A DNA stretch of 64,000 bases from Meiothermus sp. (GTDB lineage: Bacteria; Deinococcota; Deinococci; Deinococcales; Thermaceae). Each line of letters begins with the position of its first letter. Position 1 is the stretch's first letter. The stretch covers positions 2,088,501 through 2,152,500 of the forward strand of contig NZ_BPIM01000001.1 in assembly GCF_026004115.1 (NCBI RefSeq), read 5' to 3'. The notes below the pieces were generated by a model that worked only from the letters and a program-made list of their open reading frames with translations, was not told the DNA's origin and ran no database searches. The translations under genes were made by a program, and so were the position numbers. This document shows positions 17,506 through 25,621 of this stretch, piece after piece.

Positions 17506-19046
17506 TCATTCTGTTTTTGGCATATAAGTGCTGCCCAAAGGCTCCAAATAATTTTCCAGCTTGGGGGAAACCTCTTGCTGGGCATCCTCGAGCAGCGCGT
17601 CCAGCGTACCCTCCCGCCAAAGCGCTCCCAGGGCTTGCACGGCTTCTTGATCGAGGGGCTCGCATAGAAGACGCTGGTAAACTTCCAAGGGCTTGAGCGC
17701 CCCACGGTAAGGGCGGTGACTGGTGAGGGCATCCCAGACGTCGGCCACTGCCAGAATGCGGGCCTCGAGCGGGATGGCCCCTCCGCTAAGCCCATCCGGA
17801 TAGCCGCGCCCATCCAGCCGCTCGTGGTGGTTGCGGATACCCGGCAGGTGGGCTGCAAGCGCCCTGGATTGACGGGCAATCTCGTAACCGATGAGCGGGT
17901 GGCTTTCCACCAGCTTGCGCTCCTGGTCGTCGAGCTTATCCGCTTTTTGCAGGATAGACTCGGGGACTCCAATTTTACCGATGTCGTGCAGCAGTCCGGT
18001 AATGTAAAGCCGGTAGGCTTTTTGTGAATCCCAACCCAGCTTTTGGGCGATGAGCTGGGCGTAGGCCCCCACCCGCTGCGAGTGGCCGCGGGTATAGGGG
18101 TCTCGAGCATCGATGGCGGCAGCCAGGGTCTGTACGGTATCGCGGTACAGCTCGAGGTTCTGTCGGCGCTCGGCCTCGAGGGCCTGGGCTAGCTGGTTAA
18201 ATCCCTGGGTCAGGTCGGCCAGCTCGTCCCAAGCCACCGCGCTCACCCGCACTTGTCCTTCTCCGCACCGTATGGCCTGCATGCCTTCCAGCACTGCTTG
18301 TAAGGGTCGGGCCACCTCCCGGGTCAAGAGAATCCCCCCAGCCACCAGCAAGATCAGGCCGGAGCACAGCCCCCAGATCACCAGCCCTGGCAGGTGGGTG
18401 GACTCGAGCCGGAAGTAAACCAGCACGGCCACCTGCATGAGCGGGAGCAAGCCCAAGGCCAGCAAGACCCCCAGCACTTTGAAGACAAAAGGAATCCGCA
18501 GGTGCGTGTCCACCACCACCGCATCCCCAAAGCGCTCGCGCAGGTAAGCCAACAAGCGCTGGGACTGGCTGGCCCCCACCAGGTACTCGATGATGGCGTG
18601 TAAGGCTGCGTTAAGCGGATACCACGGCAGCAAATACAGCATGCCCTGTAGGCCTGTGGGGAATCCCCCCAACCGGTGGGCCAGGTCAATCGCCCATAGA
18701 AAGCCCGCCATGGTTGCAAGCAGGTGGGGCCCCATTACCCGCGCTAGCGAGAGCAGCGGCCAGTGTATAAGGTTACGGTAGGCTTGCCGGAGGGCTTCGG
18801 GCTCCTCGACCTCTTCTAAAAAACCCTTTGGGTGGGGCGCAGTTGCCAGCGAGCCCACCACAAATCCAAAAGTGCCACCAAGGGCGCTACCAGCAGACCT
18901 AGACACAAGGCATACCCCCAGACCCAGGCAGCCCAGCCAAAATATAGCCCGTGCACAATCAAGGCATTAACTAAAACCGCCAGCGTGCCAAAAAAGTAGG
19001 CCCACACCGAGCGGCGCAAAAACGTGGAGTACAGGTGCTTCGTCAT
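17506..19046 (-). pseudogene. Membrane HD-GYP domain protein, one apparent frameshift
   Basis: The N-terminus (18816-19046) encodes MTKHLYSTFLRRSVWAYFFG and two membrane segments, and stops right after LRPTQRVF in a run of six T. With one extra T it reads QRVFLEEVEEPEALRQAY and continues in the long second frame: more membrane segments, a HAMP-like region after LLTREVARPLQAVLEGM, and a complete HD-GYP domain with HSQRV, LLHDIGKIGVPE, HPLIGYEI, HHERLDGRGYPDG and VADVWDALTSHRPYR. HD-GYP enzymes hydrolyse cyclic di-GMP, affecting motility and biofilm. It ends 16 bases before ruvB. The frameshift is at a homopolymer and may be an error. Confidence 0.85.
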
Positions 19047-19116
19047 TCTATGAATTCACCTTAGCACCCCCATCTAGCTCGGTTAGGTCATTTTGGGGTA
19101 ACGTACAATGGCCCTG

Positions 19117-20100
19117 ATGATACGTTTCTCCGCCCATGGGGTACGCCTGGATCAGGCTTTGGCCTTCGAGGCCAACACCTCCAGGGCCAGGGCCCAGGCG
19201 TGGATCGAGGCCGGGCTTGTCCTGGTGGGGGGTAAGGTGATTACCAAACCCTCCTACAAGCTTCGGGGTGAGACGGTGGAGGTAGAGCCGCCCCCACCTG
19301 TAGCGGCAACGGTGGCCGCCGAGGATATCCCGCTCCAGATTTTGTACGAAGACTCTGACCTGATCGTGATTAACAAACCGGCCGGCATGATTACCCATCC
19401 GGCCCCCGGGGTGTACTCGGGTACGCTGGTCAATGCCATCCTGGGGCGGTTTGGGCTGGATGTCTCGCTAGGCGAGAGCGAGGAGACCGACGAGGTTCGC
19501 CTGGCGGCCCCCAGGCCCGAACTTGTGCGCCCTGGCATTGTGCACCGGCTCGACAAAGATACCAGCGGGGTGATTGTGGTCGCCCGCCACGAGGCGGCCC
19601 ACCGCCGGCTGTCCGAAGCCTTCGCGGGGCGCAGCGTTTACAAGCGTTATCTGGCGCTTACAGTGGGGATTCCGCCGGCAGGTACCTTAGCGGCCCCCAT
19701 AGGCCGCCATCCGGTTGATCGTACCCGCATGCATGTGGGCGGCGTGGCCGCCCGGCACGCGCAGACCGACTTTGAAGTGCTTGCCTCGGTGCAAGAACAC
19801 GCCCTGGTCTCGGCCATCCTGCACACCGGGCGCACCCACCAGATTCGCGTTCACCTGAAGCATCTGCACGCCCCCATTTTGGGCGATGATGTGTATGGAA
19901 AGCCCTCCGACCTGATTGCGCGCCAGGCCTTGCACGCCTACGAACTACGCCTGCAGCACCCGCGCAGCGGCAGGTATCTGCACTTTGTGGCCCCCGTTCC
20001 TGCCGACATGGTGTGGGCCTGGGGGCTGTTGGGTGGGGTCTGGCCGGAAGACTTGAAGACCGAAACGGTGGAGGCCAGTGCAGCAGGGCCATTCTGCTAA
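19117..20100 (+). CDS. rluD: Ribosomal large-subunit pseudouridine synthase (RluD family)
   Basis: A 327-residue protein with an N-terminal S4 domain (GVRLDQALAFE ... WIEAGLVLVGGK) and the RluA/RluD catalytic domain: LYEDSDLIVINKPAGM, then GIVHRLDKDTSGVIVVA with the catalytic Asp, and HTGRTHQIRVHLKHL. It isomerises specific uridines of 23S rRNA helix 69 in the RluD family. The start at 19117 follows a TACAAT box by 7 bases, fitting a leaderless transcript; ATG 19108 (three codons earlier) is the alternative but lies within that box. Divergent from the HD-GYP gene. Confidence 0.9.
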   Translation: MIRFSAHGVRLDQALAFEANTSRARAQAWIEAGLVLVGGKVITKPSYKLRGETVEVEPPPPVAATVAAEDIPLQILYEDSDLIVINKPAGMITHPAPGVYSGTLVNAILGRFGLDVSLGESEETDEVRLAAPRPELVRPGIVHRLDKDTSGVIVVARHEAAHRRLSEAFAGRSVYKRYLALTVGIPPAGTLAAPIGRHPVDRTRMHVGGVAARHAQTDFEVLASVQEHALVSAILHTGRTHQIRVHLKHLHAPILGDDVYGKPSDLIARQALHAYELRLQHPRSGRYLHFVAPVPADMVWAWGLLGGVWPEDLKTETVEASAAGPFC

Positions 20101-20237
20101 ATGCTCCCCAAACGCACCTGCCGGACATGCAACCCGCCTTCGTCCGACTGGCTATCGGTCATAAACTATCTTCTCAGCTTGATTTGTAGCCTCCGGTTGG
20201 GAATACTGTGGTCAACCCAAAGCCCAGGAGGCATGGC

Positions 20238-21398
20238 ATGAATGTAGTTTTTCTCTCCCCCCATTTTCCCCCTAACTTCTGGCCATTTTGCGTGCGCTTG
20301 CGCGAGGCTGGGCACAACGTGCTGGGCCTGGCCGATGCGGAATACGACTCACTGCGGCCCGAACTCAAATACGCCCTGACCGAGTACTACAAGGTCTCCG
20401 ACCTGCACAACTACGACGAGCTGGTGCGGGCGCTGGGCTACTTCACCCACAAGTACGGCAAGCTCGACCGGCTCGACTCCATGAGTGAGTACTGGCTCGA
20501 GACCGAGGCCATGCTGCGTGAAGACTTCAACATTTTTGGTCTCCGCCCTGCCGACATGGACCGGGTCAAGCGCAAGTCGGTCATGAAACAGTACTTTCAG
20601 CAGGCTGGGCTGCGGGTTGCGCGGGGCAAGGTCTGCCGCACGGCGGTGGAGGCCCAGGACTTTGTGGAGGAGGTGGGCTACCCGGTGGTGGCCAAGCCCG
20701 ATATTGGGGTGGGTGCAGCCAAAACCTACAAAATTAACAGCGATGCCGAGTTAATGGACTACATCGCCACCAAGCCTCCGGTGGACTACATTATGGAGGA
20801 GTTCATTCCCGGCATGATCGTCACCTACGATGGTCTAACCGATATCAAGGGCAATGTGGTATTCGACAGCTCGCTCGAGTACTCCAAAGGCGTGATGGAC
20901 GTGGTCAACGAGGATACCGACATCTACTACTACATGGTGCGGGAAATCCCCGAAGACCTGCGCGAGGCAGGGCGAAAGGTGGTTAAGACCTTCAACGTGC
21001 GCGAACGCTTCTTCCACTTCGAGTTCTTCCGCCTGGAGGACGGCTCCCTGGTGGCCCTGGAAGTGAACATGCGCCCGCCCGGGGGCCTCTCGATCGATAT
21101 GTTCAACTACGCCAACGACATAGACATCTTCCGGGAATGGGTGAACGTGCTCACCCACGGCAGCGTGAGCCAGCAGGCCAAACACCCCTATTTCTGCACC
21201 TATGTGGGCCGCAAAGACCATATCCACTACAAGCGTTCACACGAGCAGGTGATGGCCGAGTTTGGCCCCCTGGTAGCTCACCACGAACGCATCAGCGGCA
21301 TTTTTGCGGGGGCCATTGGCAACTATGGCTACATCCTGCGCCACCCCGACCTGTCTACCCTGCTCCAAGCAGCCCAGGCCATCCAGGAAAGAGCCTAG
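20238..21398 (+). CDS. ATP-grasp domain protein (carboxylate-amine ligase-like)
   Basis: A 386-residue protein starting MNVVFLSPHFPPNFWPF, with AGGAGG 6 bases before the ATG at 20238. The N-terminal part is a Rossmann-like preATP domain; then VAKPDIGVGAAKTYKI and YIMEEFIPGMIVTYDG bind ATP, and HFEFFRLEDGSLVALEVNMRPPGG supplies the metal-binding Glu/Asn typical of ATP-grasp ligases. Such enzymes join a carboxylate to an amine or thiol through an acyl phosphate. The substrate is not recognisable. It is followed after ~75 bases by an esterase-fold gene on the same strand, which may act on the same metabolite. Confidence 0.8.
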   Translation: MNVVFLSPHFPPNFWPFCVRLREAGHNVLGLADAEYDSLRPELKYALTEYYKVSDLHNYDELVRALGYFTHKYGKLDRLDSMSEYWLETEAMLREDFNIFGLRPADMDRVKRKSVMKQYFQQAGLRVARGKVCRTAVEAQDFVEEVGYPVVAKPDIGVGAAKTYKINSDAELMDYIATKPPVDYIMEEFIPGMIVTYDGLTDIKGNVVFDSSLEYSKGVMDVVNEDTDIYYYMVREIPEDLREAGRKVVKTFNVRERFFHFEFFRLEDGSLVALEVNMRPPGGLSIDMFNYANDIDIFREWVNVLTHGSVSQQAKHPYFCTYVGRKDHIHYKRSHEQVMAEFGPLVAHHERISGIFAGAIGNYGYILRHPDLSTLLQAAQAIQERA

Positions 21399-21474
21399 AG
21401 TCGAGGGACAAGGGTCAAGTGCCTAAATCCAAATGGCTCTTGACGCTGGGCGCTAGACTCTCGACGAGGTGAAT

Positions 21475-22212
21475 ATGTACACCGAATATCACAAGTGGTA
21501 CAGCCCTGCCCTGGGGCAGGACATGGAGCTAAAGCTCTACGGCCATTATGGTCAGCCGGTTATTGTGTTCCCGGCCCAGAACGGGCGCTGGTACGACTGG
21601 GAAGGCCACGCCGGGATGGCCCAGGCCCTCGCGCCCATGATTGAGGCGGGGCGGGTCAAGTTTTTTTGTGTGGACGGCATAGACTTTCAGAGCTGGACCA
21701 ACAAGAGCATCCCCCCCTGGGAACGGGCCCGCCGCCACAACGACTACGACGCCTACATCATGCAGGAGGTGGTTCCGTTTGTGCAGAAGAACACCGGCCT
21801 GCCCACCATGTGGGTCACGGGATGCAGCATGGGGGCCTTTCATGCGGCCAACTTCTTCTTCAAATATCCCCAAGTGTTCGATGGTCTGATTGCACTCTCG
21901 GGGCTTTACCAGGTGGGGGGCTTTGTGGGCGACGAAGGGGGCATGGATGCCTACTTCAACTCACCCCTGTGGTACTTACGCAACCTGACCGACGAGGACA
22001 AGCTTAATGCTTACCGGCGCAACAAGATTGTGTTCGCCGTGGGGCAGGGGCGCTGGGAGGAGGAGTGCATCCGCGATACGCGCGAGATGCAAAACTTGCT
22101 GCACGAAAAGGGCGTATACGCCACCTTCGACTACTGGGGCCACGATGTGGATCACGACTGGCCCTGGTGGCAGAAGATGCTGCCCTACGAACTCGAGCGC
22201 CTAGGCGTTTGA
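21475..22212 (+). CDS. Esterase (alpha/beta hydrolase, esterase D-like family)
   Basis: A 245-residue alpha/beta hydrolase without signal peptide. The nucleophile elbow is TGCSMGAFHA near residue 120, and the C-terminal WGHDVDHDWPWW holds the likely catalytic His, with an acidic residue before it. WYDWEGHAGM and DGIDFQSWTN are typical of the bacterial esterase family related to S-formylglutathione hydrolase and mycolyltransferases. The start is uncertain between ATG 21475 and GTG 21469, because GAGGTGA lies very close. It is paired with the ATP-grasp gene upstream, and its last 12 bases overlap the end of mrpG on the other strand. Confidence 0.75.
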   Translation: MYTEYHKWYSPALGQDMELKLYGHYGQPVIVFPAQNGRWYDWEGHAGMAQALAPMIEAGRVKFFCVDGIDFQSWTNKSIPPWERARRHNDYDAYIMQEVVPFVQKNTGLPTMWVTGCSMGAFHAANFFFKYPQVFDGLIALSGLYQVGGFVGDEGGMDAYFNSPLWYLRNLTDEDKLNAYRRNKIVFAVGQGRWEEECIRDTREMQNLLHEKGVYATFDYWGHDVDHDWPWWQKMLPYELERLGV

Positions 22213-22590
22213 TTCGGGGGGGCTTTTAGGGGCGGGTTTCTCTATCGACTCGAGCTTGTGGTTTTTCTGGTAGTGCCCAGCCAGTTCGTCGATGTAGGTG
22301 TCCCGGCAGGGCTTGACCCCCGAGAGATAAGCCGCCCGGCCCAGGGCGTGGGCGGCCACCGGTGCGGTCAGGATGATGAACGCCAAAGCCGATAGCGCCC
22401 GGGCCGCTACCGAGAGCTCCTGATAGAACACCGCCACCGCCACCAGAATCAGGCCCACCCCCAGGGTGCCGGCTTTGGAGGTGGCGTGCATGCGGTTGTA
22501 GAGGTCGGGCATCCGCACCACCCCGATGGCCGCGATGAAGAGGAAGAATATCCCCACGGAAACCAGCGCATAAACCAGCACATCCACCAT
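22201..22590 (-). CDS. mrpG: Mrp Na+/H+ antiporter subunit G
   Basis: A 129-residue subunit with three membrane segments. FFLFIAAIGVVRMPDLYNRMHATSKAGTLGVGL contains the PDxxxRxHAxTKAxTLG signature of MnhG/MrpG (given here in pattern form). It is the last gene of the mrpABCDEFG operon; the Mrp complex exchanges cytoplasmic Na+ for external H+ and is related to the membrane arm of respiratory complex I. A charged C-terminal tail of ~35 residues is somewhat long. It starts 2 bases after mrpF. Confidence 0.92.
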   Translation of the reverse strand: MVDVLVYALVSVGIFFLFIAAIGVVRMPDLYNRMHATSKAGTLGVGLILVAVAVFYQELSVAARALSALAFIILTAPVAAHALGRAAYLSGVKPCRDTYIDELAGHYQKNHKLESIEKPAPKSPPESNA

Positions 22591-22592
22591 GC

Positions 22593-22859
22593 TCAGTCCC
22601 CCTTGTGGCCCCGGTACTCGATGTAGCGGGCCAGACCCAGCGTGGCCAGAAAAGCGAACAGGGCCAGCGCGATGGCCACGTCCAGGAAGGCGGTCTGGCC
22701 GCTGACCAGGGCATAGAGCGCAGCCATGGCCACCGAAACCGAGGTAATCAGGTCGAGGCCCACCACCCGGTCGGGCAGGGTGGGGCCCTTGACCAGGCGA
22801 TAAACAGCAAAAGGCAACGTCAGCATGAGAGCCAGCAGCATTGCCTCCAGAAAGCTCAT
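22593..22859 (-). CDS. mrpF: Mrp Na+/H+ antiporter subunit F
   Basis: An 88-residue protein with three membrane segments and the family motif YRLVKGPTLPDRVVGLDLI near residues 20-40, followed by FLDVAIALALFAFLATL. The length matches MnhF/MrpF. The start overlaps the mrpE stop by 4 bases, and mrpG follows directly. Confidence 0.92.
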   Translation of the reverse strand: MSFLEAMLLALMLTLPFAVYRLVKGPTLPDRVVGLDLITSVSVAMAALYALVSGQTAFLDVAIALALFAFLATLGLARYIEYRGHKGD

Positions 22860-23335
22860 CTTGTCACCTCCAGAACGGCTTTTTCCAGGCTATCGTGGGT
22901 GGACTGGATGACCGCCTGGGGGTCATCCACAAACATCCCGTGCACATACAGCACCTTGCGGTCGGAGGAGACGTCCAGGCTCAGGGTGCCGGGCGTGAGG
23001 GTAATCAGGTTGGCCAGGAGGGTAATTTCCAGGTCGCTCTTGACGGTGAGGGGGTAGGCAATGAAGCCGGGCTTGATGGGCATCCGGGGTGAGAGCACCG
23101 CCTGGGCCACCCGCACGCTGGAGAGCACAATCTCCCAGAGCATCAGGGCCACAAAGCGGGGGAGCTTCCAGGCCAGGGTGAAGTAGCGCCTCGAGGGGGC
23201 ATCAAAGAGGGGGCGGGCCAGCAGCAAAATCAAAAAGCAGATGGCAAAGCCCACCAGGAAGTTGGAGAGGGTGAAGCTCTCCGTCACCAGCATCCAGAAC
23301 ACCGTCAGCACTACGTTGTACACAAAGGCCCTCAT
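22856..23335 (-). CDS. mrpE: Mrp Na+/H+ antiporter subunit E
   Basis: A 159-residue protein. Two to three N-terminal membrane segments are followed by a soluble domain with LLANLITLTPGTLSLDVS and LYVHGMFVDD, the conserved core of MnhE/MrpE. The start MRAFVYNVVLTVFWM at 23335 shares an ATGA overlap with the end of mrpD; the longer open frame upstream lies within mrpD and is spurious. Confidence 0.92.
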   Translation of the reverse strand: MRAFVYNVVLTVFWMLVTESFTLSNFLVGFAICFLILLLARPLFDAPSRRYFTLAWKLPRFVALMLWEIVLSSVRVAQAVLSPRMPIKPGFIAYPLTVKSDLEITLLANLITLTPGTLSLDVSSDRKVLYVHGMFVDDPQAVIQSTHDSLEKAVLEVTR

Positions 23336-24813
23336 CGGCTCACCCCCAGTACGGCCTCGATATAGCGGCCAGGCTCCAGAAGCTCCCGCGCGGCGGCTTG
23401 CGAAAGACCCAGGAGCGGTTCGGCCCACAGCCCGATACCCAGCGTCAAGACGGCCAGCAAAACAACAGGCACCACCAGACCACCCCAGCCCCCAGGGGCC
23501 TGGCCCAACGCTTGCGGCGCGTCTTTCCAAAAAACCTCGGCAAAGACCAGGCCCATCGAGAGCAGGGTCAAGAGGCCCACCAGCAGGGCCACCGTCACGA
23601 TGGCGTACTGCCCGGCCTGTAAGCCTGCTGCTACCAGGGTGAACTTGGCCCAGAAGCCCGAGAACGGCGGCAGCCCGGCCAGCGAGAAAGCCGGCAGCAA
23701 GAAGAGTACCGCCAGCCAGGGGTGGCTCCGATAGAGCCCGCCCATCCGCACCAGCACCGTGGTGCCCTGCAAGCGATGCAAAAGCCCCGCCAGCAAGAAC
23801 AAAGCAGCAATCACAATCATGTGATTAAGGGCATAAAACACCGAGCCGGTCAGGGCCAACGGGCTCAGGATGCCCAGGCCCATCAGCATGTAGCCAATGT
23901 GGCTCACGAGCTGGAACGAAAGCAGCCGTCGGAGCTCCCCCTGAGCCAGCGCCATCAGCACACCTAAAAGCAGCGTTAAACCCGCTATCCAGAGAATCAG
24001 GCCATGGGTAAACCCAACATCCTGGGTGAAGAGCAGGGTGAAGACCCGAATAAGCGCATAGACCCCCACCTTGGTCAGGAGGCCCGCAAACAGGGCCGAG
24101 ATCATCACCGGCGGGGCCGGGTAGGAGGCGGGGAGCCAGAAAAAGAAGGGAAACACCGCCGCCTTGAGACCAAAAGCCCCCAGGAAGAGCATGGCCAGCG
24201 CGGTAAGCAAACCCGGCGCAACCGACCCCACCCGGGTGGCCAGATCGGCCATGTTCAAGGCTCCGGTCGCGCCGTACAGGAGCCCTACCGCCACCAGAAA
24301 CAGAATCGAGGAGAAGAGCGAGACCGCGAAGTACTTGACCCCCCCCGTGAGCTGGGCCTTGCTTCCGCCCAGAATCATCAGCACAAACGAAGCGAGGAGG
24401 AGCACCTCGAACCAGACGTAGAGGTTAAACAGGTCGCCGGTGAGGAAGGCCCCATTGACCCCGAAGAGCAAGAGCTGGCTCAGGGGGTAGTAGCCCAGGT
24501 GTTCGCGTAGCTCATCCCCCGTGGCCAGGGCATACAAGGCCACCGCCACCGCCACCACCCCGGTGATGAGCACCATCAGGGCCGAGAGGTGGTCGGCCAC
24601 GAAGGTAATGCCAAAGGGGGCGGGCCAGTTGCCCACCTGTACGGCCTGGATGCCGCGCGCATTGACCTGAATGAGCAATGCTAAAGCCGAGCCCAGCAGG
24701 CTTAGAGCGCCCACCAGCCCCAGCACCCGCTGGGCGGGGCGGCTGGCCAGCACCAGGCACAGGATGCCGGTGGTGAGGGGAATCAGGAGGGGAAGAACCA
24801 GCAGCCAGCTCAT
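23332..24813 (-). CDS. mrpD: Mrp Na+/H+ antiporter subunit D
   Basis: A 493-residue antiporter-like subunit with about 14 membrane segments (proton_antipo_M, homologous to NuoM/N). Key landmarks are LFNLYVWFEVLLLASF with the essential Glu of TM5, FGLKAAVFPFFFWLPASYP with the TM7-region Lys, and LLTKVGVYALIRVF and LVSHIGYML with further conserved Lys/His. The start MSWLLVLPLLIPL at 24813 forms an ATGA overlap with mrpC. It provides one of the two proton-translocating modules of the Mrp complex. Confidence 0.93.
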   Translation of the reverse strand: MSWLLVLPLLIPLTTGILCLVLASRPAQRVLGLVGALSLLGSALALLIQVNARGIQAVQVGNWPAPFGITFVADHLSALMVLITGVVAVAVALYALATGDELREHLGYYPLSQLLLFGVNGAFLTGDLFNLYVWFEVLLLASFVLMILGGSKAQLTGGVKYFAVSLFSSILFLVAVGLLYGATGALNMADLATRVGSVAPGLLTALAMLFLGAFGLKAAVFPFFFWLPASYPAPPVMISALFAGLLTKVGVYALIRVFTLLFTQDVGFTHGLILWIAGLTLLLGVLMALAQGELRRLLSFQLVSHIGYMLMGLGILSPLALTGSVFYALNHMIVIAALFLLAGLLHRLQGTTVLVRMGGLYRSHPWLAVLFLLPAFSLAGLPPFSGFWAKFTLVAAGLQAGQYAIVTVALLVGLLTLLSMGLVFAEVFWKDAPQALGQAPGGWGGLVVPVVLLAVLTLGIGLWAEPLLGLSQAAARELLEPGRYIEAVLGVSR

Positions 24814-25202
24814 CGGCGCTCCTCCCTGACCTCGTCTACCGGCGAGGGGGCGGGGGCGGCCTCGAGGCTCTCGGGCATGGCCTCGGCGTTCAGGGTATGG
24901 AGCACCTGCTGGGCCCGGAAAAAGAGCACGATACCAAAAGCCGCCAGGGCGAAACCAATCACAATAGCGGTCAGGATCAGGGCCTGGGGCAAAGGGTTGG
25001 CGATGGGTGTCAGCACCGTACCACCGGGCTGTACCAGGGGCGGAAACTGGCTGCCCAGGCGGCCCGAGGTAAAAATGAGCAGGTTGGCGGCGTTGCCCAG
25101 CACCAGAAAACCAATTAAGAACTGGATCAGGTGAGGCCTTAGCATCAGGTAGACCCCCACTGCCGACAGACCCCCCACCAGAAAAGCCAGCAGGATTTCC
25201 AT
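24810..25202 (-). CDS. mrpC: Mrp Na+/H+ antiporter subunit C (NuoK-like)
   Basis: A 130-residue, three-TM protein. LIQFLIGFLVLGNAANLLIF and PLPQALILTAIVIGFALAAF are the conserved MnhC/NuoK segments, with the Pro-Gln-Ala-Leu-x-Leu-Thr-Ala-Ile-Val-Ile core. The C-terminus is acidic and Ala/Pro-rich, rather variable in the family. It overlaps mrpD by 4 bases and abuts mrpB. Confidence 0.92.
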   Translation of the reverse strand: MEILLAFLVGGLSAVGVYLMLRPHLIQFLIGFLVLGNAANLLIFTSGRLGSQFPPLVQPGGTVLTPIANPLPQALILTAIVIGFALAAFGIVLFFRAQQVLHTLNAEAMPESLEAAPAPSPVDEVREERR

Positions 25203-25621
25203 CAGGAGCCCTCCTGTGTGTGAGCAGACTCCTCCAGGCCAAAAATGGCCGACAGGAGCGCCCCAAATACGGTCAGGTAGACGCCAATGTCGAAGATTAC
25301 TGGGGTGCCAATCTTCACCCCCAACAGGCTGAACCAGACACCGGTCATGAGCGGTTTATCCAGGAAGAAGGCCACCAGCGCGCTCACCAGGGCCACCAGC
25401 AAACCCCACCCCACCAGCCGCAGGGGAGGCAGGGGCAGCAGTTTGCGGGCGGCGCTGAGGCCGTGGGCCAGGGCAAACAGCGCATAGGCCCCCACCGCCA
25501 CCAGGGCTCCAATAAAGCCCCCGCCCGGCTCGTTGTGGCCGCGCAGCAGCAAGAACACCGAAAGAAGGAGCAAGAGGGTGAAGAGGAACCTCGAGGTCGT
25601 TTTCAAAATCAGGGTATTCAC
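25202..25621 (-). CDS. mrpB: Mrp Na+/H+ antiporter subunit B
   Basis: A 139-residue subunit with four membrane segments. [17 protein letters not shown] and the C-terminal [27 protein letters not shown] are diagnostic of MnhB/MrpB. Its start overlaps the end of mrpA by 4 bases. MrpA carries a second MrpB-like domain in its C-terminus, as is normal in seven-subunit Mrp systems. Confidence 0.92.
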   Translation of the reverse strand: MNTLILKTTSRFLFTLLLLLSVFLLLRGHNEPGGGFIGALVAVGAYALFALAHGLSAARKLLPLPPLRLVGWGLLVALVSALVAFFLDKPLMTGVWFSLLGVKIGTPVIFDIGVYLTVFGALLSAIFGLEESAHTQEGS

